The notes under the pieces: model-generated
Database searches by the model: none
What the model saw: the letters and a program-made list of their open reading frames with translations, nothing else
Told to the model about the DNA's origin: nothing
Assembly (NCBI GenBank): GCA_964007875.1
Contig: CAXGAH010000003.1
Coordinates: forward strand, 1 to 64,000
Direction of reading: 5' to 3'
Length of the DNA: 64,000 bases
Origin: UBA1275 sp002323515
GTDB lineage: Bacteria > Bacteroidota > Rhodothermia > Balneolales > Balneolaceae
In this document: piece by piece, positions 47,385-56,029 of the stretch
Numbering within the stretch: the stretch's first letter is position 1
How the letters are laid out: each line of letters starts with the position of its first letter
Program-made: the position numbers and the translations under genes

Positions 47385-49716
47385 AATTATTATTTATTCT
47401 TTATTTGTAGTCTCCTCTTCTACACTATGTTTCGAAATATTAGCAACCCGTATAACATCTGTAATATTTGTTAATCATTTCGCTTTTATTATAATCTCGC
47501 TAGCAATACTCGGTTTATCACTAGGCGCTATATTTGCCCACTATTATTTTGATAGAGGAAACTCCACTTCCCTAATTTGTAGCTTATCCAAAAACCTAAT
47601 ATTATTAAGTATTTCTTATTTAATATTTTTTCTGTTTAGCTCTATCAATGCAGTTGCAACAAATTATTTTCTATACTTTACCACAATAACTATACCCTTC
47701 TTTTTATCTGGTATTTTTTATGCTAATGTATTCAAACATTTTGCAAATATAAGTTATAAAATCTATGGGGCAGATTTAATTGGCTCTGCAACTGGTTCTA
47801 TATTAGCAATAGTGCTAATCACATACCTTAATCCTAGTAATGGAATACTAGCCATAAGTATTTTATTAATCAGTGTAGCCTTATCAATATCTATCAGCCA
47901 ATACAATAAATTATACAATGTTATATCATTTTTTATAACGCTTTCATTATTAGGTTTCCTATCACTAAATGGTCAAAATAGTATCCTAAATAAAATCCCA
48001 ATTGGAGAATTTGCTGAAAAAGATTTTCATTTTACTTACCCAAATAGAAATATTCAAAAAATCATTACCGACTCAAGATGGAGTATATATGGTCGTGCTG
48101 ATTTAGTTGAGTACAATCATCAAGATGTAGTTAGACATTTATTCATAGATGGGGCTGCTGGTACTCCAATGCTTCGATTTGATGGTAATTTAAATAATCA
48201 AGACCCAATATTATCTAAACTACTACTTGAATCATCAGGATTTATACCTCTTCTATTTTTGCAACCCAATGAAAAAAATAACATGTTAGTTATTGGCCCA
48301 GGTGGTGGAAGAGAAATATTAGGTGGCTTACTGACTGGAGTAAGTGATATAGTTGGTATTGAAATTAATCCAGATTTTGTAAATCTGGTTAATGATAATG
48401 AATCGTTTAATGGTGGTATATATAGTCAATTTCCAAATATTAAAATAAAAATTGGGGAAGGAAGACAATATGTAAAGCGATCAAAAGAAAATTATGACAT
48501 TATTTTTATGTCACTTCCCTCAACTCAGCAGCTTCAAAGTATTGATAACTTTGCATTAAGTGAAAATCATCTCTTAACTGTAGAGGCTATAGAAGATTAT
48601 TTAAATAATTTAACCGATGAGGGTCGTTTAATATTTACAATGCATAATACTTGGGAGCTGAAGCGTTTAATTGTAACTATTATAAAAGCATTTGAAAAAA
48701 CAGGCCTTAATACAAAAAATATTTTCGACCATTTGATAATATTTGAGTCTGAATATGCACCATCAATTATTGTTCAAAAAAAACCATATGCGAGAGAACA
48801 GATAGGCAACAGATTCCAATTAATGAATACCTTAATTGAAGAAGCTCCTGATCTTACATATGTTCCTTTTTTTTGGGATAACTTACAAAACACAACAGTT
48901 AATAATTTTTTAAAAAGAATTAAAAATGGTAATACTAATAATTTAAATGTAATTATCGATTCCTATGATTATAATTTAAAACCGGTTAGCGATGACAACC
49001 CCTATTTTTTTAATATTGAAAAAGGTATTCCTTCACTCTATAGCAAACTAACGATATTGGTTCTAATTCTTTGTTTGGTTGTGTTGGTAGCTCCGTTTCT
49101 TAGCATCAGAAAATCAGTTTCACATAATGACTATAACAATCTGATTCTTTTAATTTTATTGTTTACTAGTATTGGTGTTGGTTTTATGATGATCGAAATT
49201 TCCTTATTCCAAAAACTAATCTTATACCTCGGATCACCAACCATATCATTATCAGTATTACTTAGTTCTTTGTTAATTGGTATGGGTGTTGGTAGCTATA
49301 AAATTAATAGCATCTCATTTAAGACTATTAGAAAAAAAATTGGACTAACATGTGGAATTGTAATTGGATTGGGTCTGATTGTTATTTTTTTGTACCCAAT
49401 TATACTTGACTATTTATTGACATATAATCTAGTATTAAGAGCTATAGTTACATTTTTTTTAATGTTGCCATTTGGGTTTTTTCTAGGAATTCCATTTCCA
49501 TCTTTACTAGATCTACTAAACAAAAATGGTCTGAATGAATTTATACCCTGGATGTATGGAATAAATGGTTCCATGTCAGTTTTGGGGTCAATACTAGCAG
49601 TGTTACTCTCAATGTCCACTGGATATACGCCAAGCTTTTTAGTAGGCTTAATATTTTACCTATTAGTATGCCTTATTACACTAAGTCCAACAATGGCAAA
49701 GGCGTTTCCTAAATAA
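47371..49716 (+). CDS. Polytopic membrane protein with embedded spermidine-synthase-like domain
   Basis: A 781-residue protein with three parts. About six helices fill residues 1-215, a soluble Rossmann-type domain about 225-480, and six to seven more helices 555-775. The soluble part has the SAM-binding motif MLVIGPGGGREILGG with the acidic residue in IVGIEINPDFV, and the segment ALSENHLLTVEA typical of spermidine-synthase-like fusions. The aminopropyltransferase aspartate motif (expected near residue 377) is replaced by IIFMSLPST, so polyamine synthesis is unlikely. A transport or methyl-transfer role is possible. It overlaps the parvulin-like gene by 14 bp and ends 10 bp from a convergent sulfatase gene. 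Confidence 0.72.
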   Translation: MINNKIIIYSLFVVSSSTLCFEILATRITSVIFVNHFAFIIISLAILGLSLGAIFAHYYFDRGNSTSLICSLSKNLILLSISYLIFFLFSSINAVATNYFLYFTTITIPFFLSGIFYANVFKHFANISYKIYGADLIGSATGSILAIVLITYLNPSNGILAISILLISVALSISISQYNKLYNVISFFITLSLLGFLSLNGQNSILNKIPIGEFAEKDFHFTYPNRNIQKIITDSRWSIYGRADLVEYNHQDVVRHLFIDGAAGTPMLRFDGNLNNQDPILSKLLLESSGFIPLLFLQPNEKNNMLVIGPGGGREILGGLLTGVSDIVGIEINPDFVNLVNDNESFNGGIYSQFPNIKIKIGEGRQYVKRSKENYDIIFMSLPSTQQLQSIDNFALSENHLLTVEAIEDYLNNLTDEGRLIFTMHNTWELKRLIVTIIKAFEKTGLNTKNIFDHLIIFESEYAPSIIVQKKPYAREQIGNRFQLMNTLIEEAPDLTYVPFFWDNLQNTTVNNFLKRIKNGNTNNLNVIIDSYDYNLKPVSDDNPYFFNIEKGIPSLYSKLTILVLILCLVVLVAPFLSIRKSVSHNDYNNLILLILLFTSIGVGFMMIEISLFQKLILYLGSPTISLSVLLSSLLIGMGVGSYKINSISFKTIRKKIGLTCGIVIGLGLIVIFLYPIILDYLLTYNLVLRAIVTFFLMLPFGFFLGIPFPSLLDLLNKNGLNEFIPWMYGINGSMSVLGSILAVLLSMSTGYTPSFLVGLIFYLLVCLITLSPTMAKAFPK

Positions 49717-49726
49717 CTAAAATCTA

Positions 49727-51100
49727 TTACGGAGAGTTTTTAGAATTTAGGTATTCTAAGTGACTTTCATCTGCAGGTGTTCGAAGATTAATAGATGGTG
49801 GTAATTCACCTAAATTAGAGTATTCCTTCTCCATATCATTAAATAATTTTCGTGCAAATTCTTTATTTGCATCAAATAAATTATCTATTTCAAATGGATC
49901 ATTTTTCAAATTAAACAACAATGAATCGTGGCCAGAAGATGCATTTTTCCACCATGTACCCTCAAAACCCTTAGACGGTCTTTTTACTTTCCAGTCACCT
50001 TTTCGGTAACCCGTTAACTCTTCATATTCTAAAAATAAAAAACCCTTATCTTCTCGTTTTTCTGTATTATTAAGTACTTTGGCGATACTTACTCCATCCA
50101 CAAATAAGTTTTTAGGAATTTTAAAACCAGTTATTTCTGCAATAGTTGGGAACCAATCAAGTTGAGTTGCCATCTCAACAACCCTAGTATTGGATGGTAT
50201 ATACGACGTCCACATTGCAATTAATGGCACTTTCATCCCACCATCAAAAGAATACATTTTACCTTCTCTTAAACCACCCGAACTACCACTGTGATCTTCC
50301 ATAACCAACCAGGGTCCATTATCACTAGAAAAAACTATTAATGTATTATTAAGTAAATCATCATCTCTTAACTTTTTAATTATTTGACCGACACTCCAGT
50401 CAATTTCCTGTACCACGTCACCATATAAACCTCGATCAGAACTACCTAAAAAATCATCAGATGCATATAGTGGTACATGGGGCATATTATGAGAAAAAAA
50501 TAGAAAAAATGGTTGCTCTTTGACTCTGTCAATAAAATCGATTGCCTCTTGTGTATAAGTTTTTGTTAGTTGTGTTTGATCAACCGTATGTGAAAAAACT
50601 TTATTGCCCCTCATATACACAATACTTTCCATATCATTACTATATGGAATACCAAAATATTCGTCAAAACCTTGTGAAAGAGGTAAAAAACTTTGATGAT
50701 GTCCTAGATGCCATTTTCCAATTAATCCTGTTTTATAGTTTTTCTCTTTCAACATTTCAGCAATTGTAAATTCCTCTGCAGGCATACCCTGGAAACTCTC
50801 TGGAAAAAACACACCATTAACTCCCATTCTTTGAGGATAACGTCCTGCTAAAAGTCCAGCTCTAGATGGTGTACATACTGAAGATGCAGAATAAAAATTA
50901 GTAAAAAGAACCCCATTATTAGCCAAATAATCTATGTTGGGCGTCTTAATATCCGTAGCACCATAAACACCAATATCGCCATAACCTAAATCATCGGTAA
51001 GAATATAAATTATATTAGGATTTGACCCCCTATCTATCTTTGTACATTCAGCAAATAATAATAAAGTCAAAATAAAATATAATCGCTTAGTCATATCCAT
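49727..51100 (-). CDS. Type I sulfatase (arylsulfatase-like), lipoprotein
   Basis: A 457-residue sulfatase. The metal motif is IIYILTDDLGYGDIGVYG, and the formylglycine site is C76 in SVCTPSRAGLLAGRYPQR (canonical C-x-P-S-R). GKWHLGHH, HNMPHVPLYAS and VFSSDNGPW are conserved catalytic-site segments. The signal peptide ILTLLLFAEC is a lipobox form (C19), so it should be a periplasmic lipoprotein. An ATG two codons downstream is an equal start. It is transcribed opposite to the FGE gene, with 147 bp between their starts, so the enzyme and its activator share a divergent promoter region. Confidence 0.9.
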   Translation of the reverse strand: MDMTKRLYFILTLLLFAECTKIDRGSNPNIIYILTDDLGYGDIGVYGATDIKTPNIDYLANNGVLFTNFYSASSVCTPSRAGLLAGRYPQRMGVNGVFFPESFQGMPAEEFTIAEMLKEKNYKTGLIGKWHLGHHQSFLPLSQGFDEYFGIPYSNDMESIVYMRGNKVFSHTVDQTQLTKTYTQEAIDFIDRVKEQPFFLFFSHNMPHVPLYASDDFLGSSDRGLYGDVVQEIDWSVGQIIKKLRDDDLLNNTLIVFSSDNGPWLVMEDHSGSSGGLREGKMYSFDGGMKVPLIAMWTSYIPSNTRVVEMATQLDWFPTIAEITGFKIPKNLFVDGVSIAKVLNNTEKREDKGFLFLEYEELTGYRKGDWKVKRPSKGFEGTWWKNASSGHDSLLFNLKNDPFEIDNLFDANKEFARKLFNDMEKEYSNLGELPPSINLRTPADESHLEYLNSKNSP

Positions 51101-51247
51101 AAGATTGTAGCTTATACTTAATAGTATTACTATTTAAATATTAGTTCTATTAAATATTAAAACTATAAATTTTAGATTTCTTTTTTTAAATTAAATAAAA
51201 TTGAAAACAATAATTAGTTAAGGACATCAATTATCTCTGCCAAATAT

Positions 51248-52258
51248 ATGAATCTTTTGATAATCAATAAAATTGCACTAATTGTTTCCACTCTTCTATT
51301 TCTCAATATAATCAATTGTAGTAATCATGATGCAAATTTGAATTCTAATTTATCTGGATACAATGGTTGTTGTTATACACCAGATGGAAAAAAAATAACA
51401 TCTGAAAATGAATATAATAGTTGGCTAGATGTGAATAAAATGAATTATAAAATACCATCTGAAATGAGTTTAATCTTAGGGGGGGAAACATGGATAGGTT
51501 CTGAATCGGGACTGGCCAACGAAAAGCCTGTATTTCAAACCAAAGTACAAACTTTTTTAATGGATAAAAAAATGGTGACTGTTGCAGATTTTAGAGATTT
51601 TATAGAGAAAACGGGTTACGTTACAGAAGCTGAAAAACTTGGTGATGGTGTTGTTTTTGACTTTGAACAATCAAATTGGGTACTAGTACCAAATGCAAAC
51701 TGGGAATACCCGCAAGGACCATCAGGCGGAAAAGCCTATGATAATCATCCTGTTACTATGCTTTCCTATAATGATGCGGTTGAATATTTATCCTGGGTTG
51801 GAAAACGCTTACCAACTGAGATTGAATGGGAACATGCCGCTAGAGGTATTTCACTTCGAGACAATCCTTATAGCTGGGGACAAGAACTCCTAGAAAATGA
51901 TACAACTTATATGGCCAATACATGGAATGGTGTTTTTCCAATTATGAATACAGTAGACGATGGTTATCTAACAACCTCACCAGTAGGTACATTTGGTACT
52001 AATCAATTTGATCTATCTGATATGGGAGGTAATGTTTGGGAGTGGACATCGGATTGGTATCGATCTTATGAAGAATATAATCAGCCCTATACAATTAATC
52101 CTGGAAGTCAAAAAGTACTCAAAGGAGGATCTTTTTTATGTCATACTTCTTATTGTCATGGTTATAGGGTTTCTGCTAGAAGCTATACACCAATAGACAA
52201 TTCCATGTTCCATCTAGGTTTTAGAGGTGTTAAATCAGTTGATAATATTCTAGATTAG
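51248..52258 (+). CDS. Formylglycine-generating enzyme (sulfatase activator), lipoprotein
   Basis: A 336-residue FGE-sulfatase-domain protein. Two active-site cysteines are present, C298 and C303 in KGGSFLCHTSYCHGYR, with SARSYTPIDNSMFHLGFRG following as in genuine FGEs. This separates it from the many cysteine-less FGE-like proteins. GKRLPTEIEWEHAARG and DMGGNVWEWTSDWY are family hallmarks. It should oxidise the sulfatase cysteine to formylglycine using copper and oxygen. The signal peptide ends in lipobox NIINC, so it would act outside the cytoplasm. That means its substrates may be Sec-exported, still unfolded sulfatases. It diverges from a sulfatase gene. Confidence 0.9.
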   Translation: MNLLIINKIALIVSTLLFLNIINCSNHDANLNSNLSGYNGCCYTPDGKKITSENEYNSWLDVNKMNYKIPSEMSLILGGETWIGSESGLANEKPVFQTKVQTFLMDKKMVTVADFRDFIEKTGYVTEAEKLGDGVVFDFEQSNWVLVPNANWEYPQGPSGGKAYDNHPVTMLSYNDAVEYLSWVGKRLPTEIEWEHAARGISLRDNPYSWGQELLENDTTYMANTWNGVFPIMNTVDDGYLTTSPVGTFGTNQFDLSDMGGNVWEWTSDWYRSYEEYNQPYTINPGSQKVLKGGSFLCHTSYCHGYRVSARSYTPIDNSMFHLGFRGVKSVDNILD

Positions 52259-52352
52259 TGAAGATTATTATTGAATTAATTATATCAATTAGAGATGTTA
52301 AATTATTATTTATAAAAAACTATTCTATATCATCAATTTTATATTTTTTTCT

Positions 52353-53435
52353 ATGAATTGTAATTCTAATAATGATGAAAAAAATAATGTAAGAAACTTT
52401 GGCTATTTAAATGATGGCCGTATATCAACCGTAATTACATTAAAAAATAGTCAGGGTACTGAGATATCAGTTTCAAATTTTGGCGCAACAATTACGTCAA
52501 TTAAAACAGCTGATCGTGATGGAGTCTTTAAAAATATTGTGATTGGTTATTCAAATGTTACTCCATACGAAAAAGGAACCCCTTATTTTGGCGCAACAAT
52601 TGGCCGGTTTGCAAACCGAATTGCAAAGGGTAAATTTACAATAGATAATACCGAATACATTCTCCCAATAAATAATGGTAATCATCACTTACATGGAGGA
52701 GACAAAGGCCTTGATAAAATATTGTGGGATATTGAAAAAATTGACCCACAACAAGTCAAATTAAAAACTGTAAGTGCTGATGGAGATATGGGCTATCCCG
52801 GTGATTTGACGATACAGGTGAAATTTTCCTTAGATAATAGAAACAACCTTCGTATCGATTATAAAGCAAATACCAATAAAAAAACTCCTATTAATCTTAC
52901 TAATCACTCTTATTTTAATCTCAGCGGTGATTTTCAAAATCAAATAAATAATCATGAATTAATCCTAAATGCCACTCAATACACACCTATAGATGCAGAT
53001 TTTATACCAATTGGTGAATTACGTAATGTTAGAGACACCCCTTTCGATTTTACTAAGTCTACAATTATTGGTAAACAAATCATCCATACGGCTTCTGGAT
53101 TTGATCACAACTTTGTACTGGATAAGGAAATAGAACATGAGATGTATAATGATTTATACCGAGCTGCAACACTAACTGATCCCATTAGTGGTAGGCAACT
53201 TCAGATTTATACCACTGAACCAGGTATACAATTTTACACAGGTAATTTTTTAAATGGTACATTAACTACAGAAAACGGACAGCCTATCAATAAGCATACA
53301 GCATTATGCCTTGAAACCCAACATTTTCCTAATTCACCAAATGAACCTCTGTTTCCGAATACAATTCTTGATCCTGGGACTATATTCAGAAGCTCAACAA
53401 TTTATTCTTTTAAAGTAACTTCAGAACAATTTTAA
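52353..53435 (+). CDS. galM: Aldose 1-epimerase (mutarotase), probable lipoprotein
   Basis: A protein of at least 360 residues that interconverts sugar anomers. Family segments GATIGRFANRIAKGKF, NGNHHLHGGDKGLDK (catalytic His), NLTNHSYFNLSG (second His) and CLETQHFPNSPNEP (catalytic Glu) are intact. The first canonical start is ATG 52353, giving MNCNSNN. However, the frame stays open upstream from 52302 and encodes KKLFYIINFIFFS just before MNC, which looks like a lipoprotein signal with C at the cleavage site. The true start may be a non-standard codon (ATT at 52302, 52305 or 52308). By context it acts on xylose or oligosaccharide ends. Confidence 0.88.
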   Translation: MNCNSNNDEKNNVRNFGYLNDGRISTVITLKNSQGTEISVSNFGATITSIKTADRDGVFKNIVIGYSNVTPYEKGTPYFGATIGRFANRIAKGKFTIDNTEYILPINNGNHHLHGGDKGLDKILWDIEKIDPQQVKLKTVSADGDMGYPGDLTIQVKFSLDNRNNLRIDYKANTNKKTPINLTNHSYFNLSGDFQNQINNHELILNATQYTPIDADFIPIGELRNVRDTPFDFTKSTIIGKQIIHTASGFDHNFVLDKEIEHEMYNDLYRAATLTDPISGRQLQIYTTEPGIQFYTGNFLNGTLTTENGQPINKHTALCLETQHFPNSPNEPLFPNTILDPGTIFRSSTIYSFKVTSEQF

Positions 53436-53449
53436 TTAAATTATTATAT

Positions 53450-55981
53450 ATGAAAAAAATAATTATAATATCATTTAGCATCCTATTTATACTTTATAAT
53501 AATTTATTTAGTCAAGAATTACGTCTTACCGATTTAGAATATTTTGAAACTAATGGAGTAAATTATCTTGTATATAATAATCTATTTACAGGTGGATTTA
53601 ATGACGAAAAAAACGCGGGAATTGAAATAATTCATCATGGTACTAGAACTATACAAGGTGGCGCAATTAGACTTTCTAATACTCCAGAACAATGGGATTT
53701 AGTACCAATAATAACTAATAGAATAGTAGATAAAGAAAATGGACGTATAGAAGCTAATCTAAGATATGAAGAATTTGATTTTGAATGTGTTATAGTAGTT
53801 GAATCTAAAGGTAAAGGTATTGAAATAACAGTTCATTTAGATGAAGTACTCCCAGAAGAATTAGAAGATAAGGCAGGCTTTAATTTAGAGTTTTTACCTT
53901 CACAATATTGGGGAAAAACATATCTAATGAACAATAGAATAAATATTTTTCCACATTATGCCGTTGGTAATTCGATCACAAAACCAATTGAACAAAAAAT
54001 AAGACAATACAAAGGATATTCGACATCTGATGATCGCGGAACTGCCAGATTCATAACCCCCCTTCCACTAGAAAAGGGAAATGAATTGGTTATAGCTCCA
54101 GAAGATCCAAGAAGGATGGTCACAATAAAATCTATAGACAATGACTTAATGCTATTTGATGGACGAATATTAGCTCAAAATGGCTGGTTTGTAGTTCGTA
54201 GTTTACTTCCATCCAAAAGTAAAGGTAGAGTTCTCAGCTGGTATATAGAAGCTAATTCTACAGGAGATTGGGTTAGAGAACCTAACATAGGTTTCTCCCA
54301 AATTGGTTATTTACCTACGCAAAAAAAAGTATCTGTCATTGAACTGGACAAAAATGATTCACCTATAGACACAGCATATATCTATAAGATTGAGAAGGAT
54401 GGTTCAACTTCTGTTTCATATTCAGGAAAAACCGAACTATGGGGAACATACTACAAGTACAATTACATAAAATTTGATTTCTCAACTGTCCAGTCACCAG
54501 GTATTTATTATTTGAAATATGGAGATAAAATAACTAATCATTTTATTATACAAGATAATATATATGATAAAATAACAGATGCCACCACTGATATTTGGAT
54601 TCCTATTCACATGAATCATATGGTCGTTAACGAGGCATACAGAGTTTGGCATGGTGAACCATTCAAAGAAGGTTACAAACAAGCACCACCAAATACAGAT
54701 CATTTTGATTTGCACAGCCAAGGACCAAATATGAATTCTAAATTTGATGCTCTAGAAACGATACCTGGTCTAAACATTGGTGGTTTTTTTGATGCTGGCG
54801 ATTTTGATATAGAAACAAAATCTAACATCAATGTGATTCAAAATTTAACAAGAACCTGGGAATATTTTAAACCTATGAGAGATCAGACCTTCATTGACCA
54901 TGAACAACGATATGTTGACATACATAGGCCCGATGGAATTCCTGATTTAATACAGTACATAGAACATGGAACAATGAATTTAGTAGCTCAAGCTGAAATC
55001 ATTGGTCATATGTCACAAACACTATCCAATTCTATCCTTGATAATTATCATCACCTTGGAGATGCAGCTAGTATAACAGATGGGCTACAATATAATCCTG
55101 AATTAGCACCCTATGAAATTAATCTTAATGAGAGAGCTAGTGGTAAAGATGATGATATGTGGGCATTTACAGATCGCGACCCAAAGCGAGACTTATATGC
55201 TGCTAATACATTAGCTGCAGCAAGCAGAGTATTGAAATCGCATAACAGCGAATTAGCAAGAAGGGCACTTAATGAGTCTATTCGCTTAAGAAATGAATCA
55301 CTAAAAATAATGAGCTCTTCGTCTAACAATGAAACTGAAATAAGTAGTAGTGTTGAAAACATTACAACTAATCTTCAACTATACATTACTACAGAACAGC
55401 AAGAGTATTTAAATAACTATTTAAGCTTATTATGGACTTTTTTAGATGAAAATTTAGAATCTGGAATACTTATAGCTATTGAGGCTATACCTTATATGGA
55501 TGAAAAATATAAAGAGAACTTAAGTCCCTACATTAAAGAATTCAAAAACTATATAATAGATTTAGAATCGAAAAATCCTTACGGTGTACCTATTACTCTT
55601 GGAAATTGGGCTGGTTCTGGCTCAATAATGTCATTTGGAACAGCTATAATTTTCGCTAATAAATATTATCCAGATATCATAAGTCAAGCACATATATTCA
55701 AAGCCTCAGATTGGCTATTTGGAAATCACCCTTACCATAACTATTCTCTAGTTTCAACTCAAGTTGCAGTAAGGCCAAAAGAAGTATTCTATGGGAATAA
55801 TAGAGCTGACTTTTCCGCCATACCTGGTAATGTGGCTCCTGGTATCTTATTTCGAAAGCCTGATCACTTTGAAAATTATGACGATTGGCCATTTTTATGG
55901 GGGCAAAACGAAGGTACCATTAATGGAAATACTCGATACTTGATTTTTGGTTCTGCACTAAAAAATTCTGTGAGTAGATAA
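53450..55981 (+). CDS. Glycoside hydrolase family 9-like protein
   Basis: An 843-residue exported protein. The signal peptide ends near NLFSQ. Residues about 22-270 are a beta-rich region I do not recognise. An N-terminal Ig-like CelD_N-type domain follows (FSQIGYLPTQKKVSVIE). The (alpha/alpha)6 GH9 domain has the catalytic-base pair D448 and D451 in GGFFDAGDFD and a candidate acid E821 in GQNEGTINGN, together with GNHPYHNYSLVS. GH9 enzymes are mostly beta-1,4-glucanases or exo-glucosaminidases/glucosidases, so its role in a xylan locus is open. It is 14 bp after galM and 48 bp before the sulfatase gene. Confidence 0.82.
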   Translation: MKKIIIISFSILFILYNNLFSQELRLTDLEYFETNGVNYLVYNNLFTGGFNDEKNAGIEIIHHGTRTIQGGAIRLSNTPEQWDLVPIITNRIVDKENGRIEANLRYEEFDFECVIVVESKGKGIEITVHLDEVLPEELEDKAGFNLEFLPSQYWGKTYLMNNRINIFPHYAVGNSITKPIEQKIRQYKGYSTSDDRGTARFITPLPLEKGNELVIAPEDPRRMVTIKSIDNDLMLFDGRILAQNGWFVVRSLLPSKSKGRVLSWYIEANSTGDWVREPNIGFSQIGYLPTQKKVSVIELDKNDSPIDTAYIYKIEKDGSTSVSYSGKTELWGTYYKYNYIKFDFSTVQSPGIYYLKYGDKITNHFIIQDNIYDKITDATTDIWIPIHMNHMVVNEAYRVWHGEPFKEGYKQAPPNTDHFDLHSQGPNMNSKFDALETIPGLNIGGFFDAGDFDIETKSNINVIQNLTRTWEYFKPMRDQTFIDHEQRYVDIHRPDGIPDLIQYIEHGTMNLVAQAEIIGHMSQTLSNSILDNYHHLGDAASITDGLQYNPELAPYEINLNERASGKDDDMWAFTDRDPKRDLYAANTLAAASRVLKSHNSELARRALNESIRLRNESLKIMSSSSNNETEISSSVENITTNLQLYITTEQQEYLNNYLSLLWTFLDENLESGILIAIEAIPYMDEKYKENLSPYIKEFKNYIIDLESKNPYGVPITLGNWAGSGSIMSFGTAIIFANKYYPDIISQAHIFKASDWLFGNHPYHNYSLVSTQVAVRPKEVFYGNNRADFSAIPGNVAPGILFRKPDHFENYDDWPFLWGQNEGTINGNTRYLIFGSALKNSVSR

Positions 55982-56029
55982 TGTTAATTGATTAATTTGT
56001 AATTATTACCTCAAATTGACACTTAAAAA

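Noticed and set aside
47371..49716. Functional spermidine synthase
   Set aside because: The aspartate motif needed for aminopropyl transfer is absent, so only spermidine-synthase-like is used.
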